From contig JAZUFZ010000043.1 of NCBI GenBank assembly GCA_045640985.1, positions 1-38,171 of the forward strand: a stretch of DNA of 38,171 nt, read 5' to 3'. Below, in pieces: positions 1-7,081 of the stretch. Position 1 is the stretch's first letter, and every line of letters starts with the position of its first letter. Source of the DNA: Colimorpha sp045640985. Lineage in GTDB: Bacteria; Bacteroidota; Bacteroidia; Bacteroidales; P3. The notes under the pieces were generated by a model that saw only the letters and a list, made by a program, of their open reading frames with translations, had not been told where the DNA came from and ran no database searches. A program made the translations under genes and the position numbers.

Positions 1-38
1 GTGCGTACACTCGTGGTCTGACACACCCATCATATGAT

Positions 39-117
39 ATAGGAAGCTGGTCTGCATAACGTTTACTTTTGGTGGTACATTATAAACGTCTTGACCGGCT
101 TCTTTATTTGCTCCTAT
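39..117. other. Long imperfect hairpin, possible end of a structured RNA
   Basis: The sequence folds into a nested stem. Positions 43-52 pair with 93-102 over ten base pairs (one G-T wobble), 60-65 pair with 83-88 inside it, and ATAGGA near 39-44 can extend to TCCTAT near 112-117, competing slightly with the first stem. There is no open reading frame of note in the first 188 bases. This could be the 3' part of a structured RNA or leader starting outside the window. I could not match it to tmRNA, RNase P, SRP RNA or a group II intron domain. The strand is not known. Confidence 0.35.
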
Positions 118-202
118 CTACGCATTTTTATGAAGAACCAAAATTAATTCATACAACAGGTTAAGCCAACTTTTTCAGGTAGGAAGGTGTGGAACGGGAA
201 AT

Positions 203-237
203 AAAAAAGACCGAGCGGTTGTCTCGGTCTTTTTTTG
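203..237 (-). terminator. Rho-independent terminator closing the yebC operon
   Basis: An 8-bp GC-rich stem (AGACCGAG at 208-215 with CTCGGTCT at 223-230, 7-base loop) is flanked by an A-run on the left and a T-run on the right. It can therefore terminate in both directions. It lies 20 bases beyond the yebC stop on the minus strand and would also stop any plus-strand transcript entering from the left edge. Confidence 0.85.
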
Positions 238-256
238 TTTTTGTCTGGTTTGAGAA

Positions 257-967
257 TTATGCCATGTTGTGGAATACATTCACTACGTCATCATCGTTTT
301 CGAGACGTTCGATGAGTCCGTTCACGTCTTCCTGCTCTTCGGGCGTGAGTTCTCTCATGGTGAGAGGAATACGCTCAAACTTGAATGATTTGATTTCAAA
401 TCCGTTATCTTCCAGATATTTGGAGATAGGACCGTAGTTTTTGAAGTCGGCATAAATCATGATTTCGTCTTCATCGCGGAAGACTTCGTCGATATCGAAA
501 TCGATAAGTTCGAGTTCCAGTTCATCCATATCGATACCGTCTTTCCAAGCCACTACGAAGGAGCATTTTCTTTCAAATAGAAAGTCGTTCATTCCCATAG
601 TGCCGAGTTCCCCTTTTCCACGAACAAAAGCGGCGCGGAGGTTGGCTACGGTGCGGGTAGGGTTGTCGGTTGCGGTCTCCACCACTACTGCAATGCCGTG
701 AGGTCCTTTGCCGTCATATACCACTTCCTTGTATGCCGAGGTGTCTTTCTCTGTAGCACGTTTGATGGCACGTTCTACGTTTTCTTTAGGCATACTCTCG
801 CTTTTGGCAGTTGCTATAAGGAGTCGGAGACGGAGGTTGCTTGAAGGGTCTGGCCCGCCGGCGATTACGGCGAGTTCGATTTCTTTTCCAATCTTGGTAA
901 ATGTGCGGGCCATGTGCCCCCAACGTTTCAGTTTTCTTGCTTTGCGGTATTCAAACGCTCTTCCCAT
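257..967 (-). CDS. yebC: YebC/PmpR (TACO1) family protein
   Basis: This 236-residue protein belongs to the YebC/TACO1 family, described both as transcriptional regulators and as factors that help ribosomes translate difficult stretches such as polyproline. The family signature is clear: MGRAFEYRKARKLKRWGHMAR at the start, GGPDPSSNLRLR near residue 40, the MPKENVERAIKRAT stretch, and the long acidic C-terminal domain with the EELTPEEQEDV-like region. The length is typical and the MGRAFEYRKA start is the form seen in Bacteroidetes. It is the last gene of a six-gene minus-strand operon, 28 bp after the SulP transporter, and is followed by a strong terminator. Its specific target here cannot be read from sequence. 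Confidence 0.95.
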   Translation of the reverse strand: MGRAFEYRKARKLKRWGHMARTFTKIGKEIELAVIAGGPDPSSNLRLRLLIATAKSESMPKENVERAIKRATEKDTSAYKEVVYDGKGPHGIAVVVETATDNPTRTVANLRAAFVRGKGELGTMGMNDFLFERKCSFVVAWKDGIDMDELELELIDFDIDEVFRDEDEIMIYADFKNYGPISKYLEDNGFEIKSFKFERIPLTMRELTPEEQEDVNGLIERLENDDDVVNVFHNMA

Positions 968-995
968 AAAAATAAATGTTTAAGAGTTTAATGGT

Positions 996-2732
996 TTAAA
1001 GGTTAAGGTTACTAAGAAATGCTGTACAGTCTTCAAAAGTCTTGAAGGTATGTTCTTCCGGTACGAGGTCGGGTATGAGGTTCATGCTGGTGAGCATGTA
1101 CATCGGTTGCGGTTGTATGATGGTCATCAGTACCATAACGCCTCTATCCTGAAGATCTTTGATGGCGGTTTCCATAGCGTACAGACCTGACTGATCCATA
1201 AAGCTGACAAGCTTCATACGGATGATGACGATCTTGGCATCCTGCGGTACGTCGTTCATCACTTCCTGGAATTTTGTGATGGTTCCGAAGAAAAGTGGGC
1301 CGTTCAAACGCTGGATATAGATATGCTGGCGTATCTCTTCCGGAATACCACCTTCATCGTTCCATGGTTTGTTCTTGTCAAAATTGCTTTCACCAGGACT
1401 TGGGAGACCTTTGCGGATATCTTCGTTGGTAAGGGCTGCGGTGCTGTAGCCGCCTTCCACGAGATCGCTGGCGCGTTTCATAAAGAGTACGCAGGCAATC
1501 ACCATTCCGATTCCTACAGCGGTAAGCAGATCAACAAATACCGTCATCAGAAATACGACAATCAATACGAATGCATCGGCTCTCGGTATCTTGAGCAGGT
1601 CTTTGAATCCCTTGAAATCGATGATGCCCCAGCCTACGGTAATCAGGATTCCGGCCAGAACAGAGAGCGGAACATATTTCACGAGACTACCCAATCCGAG
1701 CAGTATTGCCAGCAGGAGAATGGAATGGGTCATACCGCTGATCTGGGTTCTTCCGCCACTCTTCACATTTACAACGGTTCTCATGGTTGCACCGGCACCC
1801 GGGAGTCCGCAGAACAGACCTGCTATGGCATTTCCTATACCCTGGCCGATGAGTTCCTTGTTGGAGTTGTGTTTCGTTTTGGTGATGTTGTCCGCTACCA
1901 CGCTGGTGAGGAGGGTGTCGATAGAGCCGAGACCCGCCAGGGTAAGACCGGGAATAATGCTGGTCTTCAGGACTTCAATCCAGTTTACGTCTGCCAGAGA
2001 AAGGCCTTCTTTTGCAAAGAATGGCATAGGAAGTCCGGCAGGGATGTTTCCGATAATCAGACGTTCGTTGAGGTGGCAGAATAGCGACACCACAGTCATC
2101 ACAACCAGGGCTACCAGAGTAGCTGGGATTTTTTTTGTGATGAGGGGGAACAGTTCGATGATTGCGATGGTTCCCAGTCCGAGGAGCAGTGCCTTCATAC
2201 TGATGCCGTTCATAACGATTTGTGGGAATTTCCCGATCATGTCAATCACCAGTACTGGAGATTTCAATCCAATCAAGGGATAAATCTGCTGCAGGATAAT
2301 GATGACACCGATACCGCTCATGAAACCGCTCAGCACGGGGTAGGGGATATACCTCACGTATTTCCCTATCTTGATCATACCGAACAGAATCTGGAACAAT
2401 CCGCAGAAAAGGGCTGCGAGAGACATACTGATGATGACAGCTGAGAAGTTTCCCCCGCTGGCGGCCCAGGCGCTACTCACGAGGCTGGCTGTGATGACGG
2501 TCATAGGACCGGTGGGACCGCTGATCTGGGAGTGTGTGCCGCCGAAAAGGGCTGCGAAAAAGCCCAGAAGGGTCGCGCCTATGAGACCTGCCAGCGCTCC
2601 CATGGAAGCTGCTGCAGGATCATCAATTCCTCCAAAAGCCTGAATACCGAAGGCAAGCGCCAGCGGTAGTGCAACAATGCCGGCAGTAATACCGCCGAAC
2701 AAGTCTCCTTTGATGTTTTTTGTACTTATCAT
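996..2732 (-). CDS. SulP family inorganic anion transporter with STAS domain
   Basis: A 578-residue inner-membrane SulP (SLC26-like) permease. The N-terminal 430 residues are a series of hydrophobic segments beginning GDLFGGITAGIVALPLALAFG, the usual first transmembrane segment of the family. SGPTGPMTVI follows, and later the GLGSIDTLLTSVVAD and GLPGAGATMRTVVN stretches. The last 110 residues form a cytoplasmic STAS domain (DQSGLYAMETAI core). SulP members carry sulfate, bicarbonate or other anions with H+ or Na+; the substrate cannot be assigned and no carbonic anhydrase or sulfate gene is adjacent. It sits one base after the DUF2147 gene, so it is co-transcribed with it and with yebC. Confidence 0.93.
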   Translation of the reverse strand: MISTKNIKGDLFGGITAGIVALPLALAFGIQAFGGIDDPAAASMGALAGLIGATLLGFFAALFGGTHSQISGPTGPMTVITASLVSSAWAASGGNFSAVIISMSLAALFCGLFQILFGMIKIGKYVRYIPYPVLSGFMSGIGVIIILQQIYPLIGLKSPVLVIDMIGKFPQIVMNGISMKALLLGLGTIAIIELFPLITKKIPATLVALVVMTVVSLFCHLNERLIIGNIPAGLPMPFFAKEGLSLADVNWIEVLKTSIIPGLTLAGLGSIDTLLTSVVADNITKTKHNSNKELIGQGIGNAIAGLFCGLPGAGATMRTVVNVKSGGRTQISGMTHSILLLAILLGLGSLVKYVPLSVLAGILITVGWGIIDFKGFKDLLKIPRADAFVLIVVFLMTVFVDLLTAVGIGMVIACVLFMKRASDLVEGGYSTAALTNEDIRKGLPSPGESNFDKNKPWNDEGGIPEEIRQHIYIQRLNGPLFFGTITKFQEVMNDVPQDAKIVIIRMKLVSFMDQSGLYAMETAIKDLQDRGVMVLMTIIQPQPMYMLTSMNLIPDLVPEEHTFKTFEDCTAFLSNLNL

Positions 2733-2733
2733 T

Positions 2734-3201
2734 TTATTTTTCCTTTAATTTTTTCCATGTCACGGTTTCGCTGATACCCATCAGCGAGCCTTTTACCTTG
2801 AGGTTCCCGTCTTTATCGAACCATACTACGCATTTGGCCTTGAAGCCCCGTTGCGGGTCATACACTTTAGTCCCGTCCCACACTTTCTTTTCGGCGTTAT
2901 AGTGGAGGTTGTCGATGAGCACGATGCGGTCGCACGGAAGTTTCCGCAATGTCTTGTCGGGGTTCTTCTCATCCAGAATTTTGTTACCCTGGGCATCTGT
3001 GGATTTTTCGAGCCAGTAAATCTGGGCTTTGTAGGTACCGTTGGATTTCTTGGTAATATGCACCTTGAAATAGTCCTGATTCTGTCGGCTTGAGTAGTAG
3101 CCAAGAATATTGTCGCCTTCGTTGTTGAGCGGGTTCTGCGCCTGCATCGGGAGTCCGAGTCCCAACAGCGCCATCAGTATAAATATGAGTCTTTTCATCA
3201 T
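2734..3201 (-). CDS. Secreted DUF2147 protein
   Basis: A 155-residue exported protein. A signal peptide (MMKRLIFILMALLGLGLPMQA, then QNP) is followed by a DUF2147-type beta-rich domain. Features typical of that family are an N-terminal GYYSS turn, KAQIYWL, the DxKNPDKTLR motif, KVWDGTKVYDP and LKVKGSLMGISETVTW at the C-terminus. The function of DUF2147 is unknown; a lipocalin-like fold is often suggested. I chose the start at 3201 because it gives a complete signal peptide and an ATGA overlap with the stop of the preceding dihydrouridine synthase gene, indicating translational coupling. An upstream in-frame ATG at 3294 would put 31 non-hydrophobic residues before the signal peptide and is unlikely. 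Confidence 0.85.
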   Translation of the reverse strand: MMKRLIFILMALLGLGLPMQAQNPLNNEGDNILGYYSSRQNQDYFKVHITKKSNGTYKAQIYWLEKSTDAQGNKILDEKNPDKTLRKLPCDRIVLIDNLHYNAEKKVWDGTKVYDPQRGFKAKCVVWFDKDGNLKVKGSLMGISETVTWKKLKEK

Positions 3202-4115
3202 ATAAGGTTTATTGTGTTGCTGTAATTTTTCAAGTTGCCGCATTTGGTCAGCCGTTTGTATATTTTTTTGTCCAATACTTTTTCCAGAGGACACCAGAAC
3301 TCCTGCATCCGGGAAAGAATCTGGCTTTCGCCTTGCAGGTGTGAGAGGGCATACTGGAATATCTCGTCATGGAGTGCGAGCAGTCTGGATTTCCGTTCCT
3401 CATCAGGTAATTCCGCGTCGTTCTTGTATTCCTGGCACAGGGTAGGCCGTTCCAGCAGTCCGCGGCCGATCATAACGCCTGAGATCTCGGGAAATTCGTC
3501 TTCAATTGCGTGGATGTCCTGCCGGGTCTTGAGGTCTCCGTTCCAGATGAGGTTTCCTTTGTATGCTTTGTAAAACTCTTCAAAAAAGGCTTTGCTGACG
3601 GAACCTTTATATTGATCTTTGCCCAGCCTGGGGTGGAGGGTAAGGTGGCGGAGTCCAGCCTCGTTCAGCATCGGAACCAGCCGCATGCCTTCATCCTCGG
3701 TAGTCATACCGGAACGCATCTTGACGGAGAACTGCACCTCTTTCCTGTTTTGGATTTCCAGCACGATATGTTCGATTCTGTCGGTCTCAGCCAGCAGTCC
3801 TGCTCCGCGTCCCGCATGGGTCTGCAGCGGGAAAGGACATCCCATGTTGAGGTCAATCCTGTTCCAACCCATATCCTGCAGCTGGTCGCAGAGGTAGCAC
3901 ATCTCGTCCCGGTCTTTCATGATAATCTGCGGGGTGACGGGGATATCCTTGTTGTTTTGCGGGTCCACCTCGCGCAGGTCTTTGTTGCGGATTCCCTCCC
4001 GTTCCCATCTCACGAAGGGGGTGAAATATTCGTCCACCCCGCCCATCAGGCGATGGTGGGCCTGGCGGTAAACATGGTCGGTCTGACCTTGAATGGGGGC
4101 GAACAGCAGTTTCAT
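3198..4115 (-). CDS. tRNA-dihydrouridine synthase (first of two)
   Basis: A 305-residue FMN-dependent dihydrouridine synthase of the Dus family, which reduces uridines in tRNA D-loops. The TIM-barrel start LLFAPIQGQTDHVYR, the catalytic loop DLNMGCP (general acid Cys93), KMRSGM, the HPR motif in LTLHPRLGKDQYKG and the phosphate-binding GVMIGRGLLERP are all present. It is divergent from E. coli DusA/B/C and ends with a short C-terminal helical region. A paralogue is encoded at 26412-27374. It lies 3 bp after the barrel protein gene and overlaps the DUF2147 start by four bases. Which tRNA position it modifies is not readable. Confidence 0.92.
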   Translation of the reverse strand: MKLLFAPIQGQTDHVYRQAHHRLMGGVDEYFTPFVRWEREGIRNKDLREVDPQNNKDIPVTPQIIMKDRDEMCYLCDQLQDMGWNRIDLNMGCPFPLQTHAGRGAGLLAETDRIEHIVLEIQNRKEVQFSVKMRSGMTTEDEGMRLVPMLNEAGLRHLTLHPRLGKDQYKGSVSKAFFEEFYKAYKGNLIWNGDLKTRQDIHAIEDEFPEISGVMIGRGLLERPTLCQEYKNDAELPDEERKSRLLALHDEIFQYALSHLQGESQILSRMQEFWCPLEKVLDKKIYKRLTKCGNLKNYSNTINLI

Positions 4116-4118
4116 CGT

Positions 4119-5291
4119 TTAGAATTTATATACGGCATCCAGCACCAGTCTCACGTTGTCGGCGGGACCATTGAGATACTCTGCCTGAGTGTATTCCACC
4201 TCTGCTGCGAATCCCAGCCCGTTTCCGGCTGCATATTCCAGTCGGGGCTGTACGCGCCAGAGGTTTCTGATATCTTTTCCACGGCCATAGTAGGGCAGCG
4301 CCGGGTCGGGGTTGCTGCTGGCCTGCCCGTATCCGAGGAATATGCCGGGACGCCAGCGTCCGGTCGTTTTGGCAAAGTCTGCCCATACGGTGTTGAACGG
4401 CACACTCCCGATGCTTTCTATTGCGGTACCCAGAGCGTTGTAGTTCAGCACATAGCCGCCCATTGAACAACCTTCATATATGGTGTTGTTGAGCAGCGTC
4501 TGGGCTTTGAGGCACCAGTTCCCAGCGGCGTATTTCCCGAAGATGCTATAGGAGAAGCGGCTGAAATTCCCGGCCGTAGGATAGTTCAAAGTAATCATAT
4601 TTGCTGCAACACCAAAGAAGAGATGCTCTCCACGGTAACGGAGTTGCAGGTTCATTTCCGGAATCATACTCTGGCGGGCATAGAGCGTCGAACTCCCCAG
4701 CGGTCCCTGGCTCATATTGTCGAGCTGGAACTGTGCCACAGCTACGGCCTCCAGATATTGGTTCTCGTTTCCCAGACCCCAGGTATGGGTATAGCGGAAC
4801 TGGTTGTAGCGCGCGTAGGGGTGGAATGGGGCACCCATGTTGAGCGGTGTCGTGCCCGGCATGATTTCGTGAATGGTCATTGCATACCAGTACTGGCCCA
4901 TCAGCAGCTCGTCGTTCTCCCAGCGCATGTCGATATAGGCATGTCTCAGGCGCAGGTTGTTGATTGTCGCGTTGGTAGCACCGGTGAAGTCGCCTTCAAT
5001 ATAGCCCTTCATCTTCGCTCCCAGCACGTCGGGCCCTTGAACCGTAAGCCCCAGGCGGGCGGTGATGCTCAGCATATTCAGCCCGGGAACGGCATTCGTG
5101 TCTTCCCCTTCGGCATTCAGTCCTACCGGCTTGGGGTAGAAAAGCATCATATCTTCGCGTCCGCCCACCACCTCACGGCTGTCGGCATAGAGGTGCGGAT
5201 TCACAAAACCGTGCCATTCGATTTTCCAGCCTTCCTGAGCCTGAAGACTCATACCGGCCATCAGCAGCAGTAGAAAAGCAATCCGTTTCAT
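4119..5291 (-). CDS. Outer-membrane beta-barrel (porin-like) protein
   Basis: A 390-residue protein with a signal peptide (MKRIAFLLLLMAGMSLQAQ) and the features of an outer-membrane barrel: alternating polar and hydrophobic short strands, many aromatic residues at strand ends, tight turns, and a C-terminal strand ending VLDAVYKF with the terminal Phe expected for BamA recognition. It resembles the DcaP-like or general porin-like proteins of Bacteroidetes, with an early GWKIEWHGFVNPHLYADSR segment. No TonB plug or carbohydrate-binding signature is seen, so substrate is unknown. It overlaps the stop of the upstream membrane-protein gene by four bases (ATGA). Co-transcription with a SulP permease would fit a solute-entry role, but that is only inference. 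Confidence 0.75.
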   Translation of the reverse strand: MKRIAFLLLLMAGMSLQAQEGWKIEWHGFVNPHLYADSREVVGGREDMMLFYPKPVGLNAEGEDTNAVPGLNMLSITARLGLTVQGPDVLGAKMKGYIEGDFTGATNATINNLRLRHAYIDMRWENDELLMGQYWYAMTIHEIMPGTTPLNMGAPFHPYARYNQFRYTHTWGLGNENQYLEAVAVAQFQLDNMSQGPLGSSTLYARQSMIPEMNLQLRYRGEHLFFGVAANMITLNYPTAGNFSRFSYSIFGKYAAGNWCLKAQTLLNNTIYEGCSMGGYVLNYNALGTAIESIGSVPFNTVWADFAKTTGRWRPGIFLGYGQASSNPDPALPYYGRGKDIRNLWRVQPRLEYAAGNGLGFAAEVEYTQAEYLNGPADNVRLVLDAVYKF

Positions 5292-5989
5292 TTCTTATTT
5301 CCAGCAAGAGCCAAGATTAAACCTAAAGCCACACCCAGCAGGGCAGCAAACAGTACCTGCAGGTTCTGAGGCAGGATAAACGTAATCGTGTGGGCCGGAT
5401 ACCAGAACAGTGGTATGGTCTTCTTGAACACCACGCCCCATTGGGTTTTCCAGTTGATGCTGCTGATGATATCGCCCATCTGCATCGGTTTCAGCAGGCC
5501 TGCCACCGTGCCCCCGTTGCGGGTGATATGGATATCGGTACATTTGTGGAACGTCATCATCACAGGGGCGAAAATGGTATTCATCGCCACACTCACACAG
5601 AACGCAATGCCCACCTTGCCCCAGGTGAGACAGCTGCTGCCGAACACCTCTTTCAGCGCGGCAGGGTCGCATCCTGCCACATTTGCCATAAACACCGGCA
5701 CACCACTCTTGAAGATCATCATCGCCATCGTGATGCACATACCCAGAAATCCCCATACCATCATTCTCGGCACGATACCGAAGCCTTTTTCGTTATAGAC
5801 CCCTTTCCGGATACGCAATGCCAGCATCTCGCCGAATGTGGCAAGAATGGCAAACTTGAAAAACGCCATCACGAACGGATGGTTACTCGTAAGTGAGTTG
5901 AATGCGGCATAAAATCCCGTAGCCGGAATAAAGAAAGGAGCCAGCACAATCACCCAGATAATCACTACAATCCAATCTGCTTTTTTCAT
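5288..5989 (-). CDS. Polytopic inner-membrane protein, possibly Mpv17/PMP22-like
   Basis: A 233-residue integral membrane protein with about five hydrophobic segments: residues 5-25, 40-60, about 75-95, 125-145, and a paired region from 190 to the end. The C-terminal segment FWYPAHTITFILP resembles the W-x-P-x-x-x-x-x-F-x-x-P signature of the Mpv17/PMP22 family, and the length fits, but I hold this lightly. A cysteine pair (AGCDPAA and SSCLTWG) lies in the central loop. It is the first gene of the six-gene minus operon and its stop overlaps the barrel gene start. No catalytic motif was recognised. Confidence 0.7.
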   Translation of the reverse strand: MKKADWIVVIIWVIVLAPFFIPATGFYAAFNSLTSNHPFVMAFFKFAILATFGEMLALRIRKGVYNEKGFGIVPRMMVWGFLGMCITMAMMIFKSGVPVFMANVAGCDPAALKEVFGSSCLTWGKVGIAFCVSVAMNTIFAPVMMTFHKCTDIHITRNGGTVAGLLKPMQMGDIISSINWKTQWGVVFKKTIPLFWYPAHTITFILPQNLQVLFAALLGVALGLILALAGNKK

Positions 5990-6076
5990 TTTTAACTATA
6001 TTTCTATAATGACTTTTTTTATTAAATAATTGATGTCTAATACTATATATAATCTTCGCATCAAAATAAACAGATG

Positions 6077-6106
6077 CAAATGTACGAAAAAAAACGATAC
6101 TGCAAT
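6077..6106 (-). promoter_or_regulatory. Probable promoter of the membrane-protein to yebC operon
   Basis: On the minus strand TACATTTG (6084 to 6077) matches the Bacteroidetes -7 element TAnnTTTG, with an imperfect -33 box ATTG 18 bases upstream (6106-6103). Transcription would start about 80 bases before the start codon at 5989. The weak -33 box lowers confidence. Confidence 0.6.
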
Positions 6107-6344
6107 AATTTTTTTTCACCTCAGGACCACAAAACCGCCAAAAAGCCGGAATCCAGCCCCGCGAAAGTCTTTTTTGCAGACCCGATACCGGCGCAACTAC
6201 GAAAAAAAATACATAAAACCGCCACTTTGAAATTTTTTAATTGCTTCATATAGATAAATTTGATAATCAGCTACTTGAGATTGTGCAACAGCCGAATACA
6301 TCCACGCGACATAAATCCACGGCAACCCATGCGACGAAAAAAAA
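6107..6344. other. Intergenic stretch with no recognised content
   Basis: Between the divergent minus operon promoter and the tRNA promoter there is AT-rich sequence with several A-runs and a few short GC-rich patches. I see no coding frame with a plausible product, no clear hairpin terminator and no repeat shared with the rest of the window. Confidence 0.5.
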
Positions 6345-6376
6345 TTTGGTCAGTCATAAAAAATGTAGTACTTTTG
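6345..6376 (+). promoter_or_regulatory. Promoter of tRNA-Ser
   Basis: TTTG at 6345-6348 and TACTTTTG at 6369-6376, 20 bases apart, match the Bacteroidetes housekeeping promoter. The tRNA begins six bases after the -7 box, so the 5' leader is nearly absent. Confidence 0.85.
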
Positions 6377-6381
6377 CACCC

Positions 6382-6466
6382 GGAAAGATGGCAGAGTGGT
6401 CGAATGCGACGGTCTTGAAAACCGCTGACCTTCACGGGTCCGGGGGTTCGAATCCCTCTCTTTCCG
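6382..6466 (+). tRNA. tRNA-Ser(TGA)
   Basis: The cloverleaf is complete: acceptor GGAAAGA (6382-6388) pairs with TCTTTCC (6459-6465), discriminator G at 6466. The anticodon stem ACGGT/ACCGC-type helix encloses loop CTTGAAA, giving anticodon TGA at 6416-6418. The long variable arm (GACCTTCACGGGTC) is the mark of a serine tRNA, and GGGGGTTCGAATCCCTC is the T-arm. The 3' CCA is not encoded (the sequence continues CAGG), so it must be added after transcription. It reads UCA and, by wobble, other UCN codons. Confidence 0.96.
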
Positions 6467-6481
6467 CAGGATAAAATAAAG

Positions 6482-6522
6482 AAAAAGGCTCTGCAAGTTT
6501 GCTTGTAAGAGCCTTTTTCTTT
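6482..6522 (+). terminator. Terminator after tRNA-Ser
   Basis: AAAAAGGCTCT (6482-6492) pairs with AGAGCCTTTTT (6508-6518), with an inner CAAG/CTTG stem and a T-rich tail. It lies 16 bases after the tRNA, so the tRNA is a single-gene transcript. Confidence 0.9.
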
Positions 6523-6602
6523 TATTTCGAGATGCAAGGAAGCCCGTGGCAGACACAGGAATGGACAAATCCAATTCCGTTCTTTCTCAGGCTTTTCTCC
6601 GC

Positions 6603-6720
6603 GGTAACTCCCTTCTATCTTTTTTCTATCTTCTTTTTATCTTTTTTCTATCTCTTATTCTAAGAAAGGAGATAAAAAGAAGTTAATATGGAGATAAAAA
6701 GAAGATAGTAGGGAGTTACC
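6603..6720 (+). repeat. Palindromic element, copy 1 (118 bp)
   Basis: Begins GGTAACTCCC and ends GGGAGTTACC. The interior is made of T/C-rich TATCTTTTTT-type units on the left and GGAGATAAAAAGAAG direct repeats on the right. Further copies are at 21757-21875 and 33043-33161. This copy is diverged on its left arm, so its inverted repeat is less perfect than in the others. Ten bases to the right lies the flank GGCTATGTTACAGTAGGAAA (6731-6750), which recurs in the same position beside the other two copies. No reading frame, so it may be a MITE- or REP-like element. Confidence 0.9.
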
Positions 6721-6827
6721 TGATACAATAGGCTATGTTACAGTAGGAAAGAAACCCCGGAAAAATAATTCAATTTATAGATTATATTTGTTTGATCTCG
6801 TCCGGAAAAGTATTGGAAAAGGTATCA

Positions 6828-6966
6828 GGTAGGGAGCGGGTAAGGAGCGGGTAGGGAGCGTAAAACGTGAAAATTTCATTGCGGTTTATCCGGGTCTGTC
6901 ACGGAGATACTACGAATATACTGCGGAGATACCGAGAAGAAGCTACGGAGTTACTGCGAAATTACA
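6828..6966 (+). repeat. Short tandem repeats upstream of nhaC
   Basis: Three 11-bp units GGTAGGGAGCG (6828-6838, 6839-6849 with one change, 6850-6860) are followed at about 6900-6966 by a degenerate series around ACGGAGATACT, TGCGGAGATACC, TACGGAGTTACT and TGCGAAATTAC. The GGAGATA and GGAGTTAC words are the same as in the neighbouring palindrome. No gene is seen between the palindrome and the nhaC promoter. Confidence 0.7.
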
Positions 6967-6974
6967 AAAATCCT

Positions 6975-7006
6975 TTTGTGTGGTTTGGAAAAAAGTTGTA
7001 TCTTTG
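6975..7006 (+). promoter_or_regulatory. Promoter of nhaC
   Basis: TTTG (6975-6978) and TATCTTTG (6999-7006) with a 20-base spacer. The start would be near 7012, leaving a leader of about 70 bases with no strong Shine-Dalgarno site. Confidence 0.8.
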
Positions 7007-7081
7007 CACGACGAAAGCTGACTGTAGGTTGGCGGGTTAGGAATTGTGGGTCAGTGGGTTATCAATAATGATTTGTGAAAT

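Noticed and set aside
1..130. tmRNA, RNase P RNA or group II intron end
   Set aside because: None of the diagnostic sequences (tRNA-like TTCGA arm, tag frame, domain V) is present.
3510..4466. A 318-codon plus-strand frame opposite dus and the barrel gene
   Set aside because: It spans two real genes of the opposite strand and has no domain signature.
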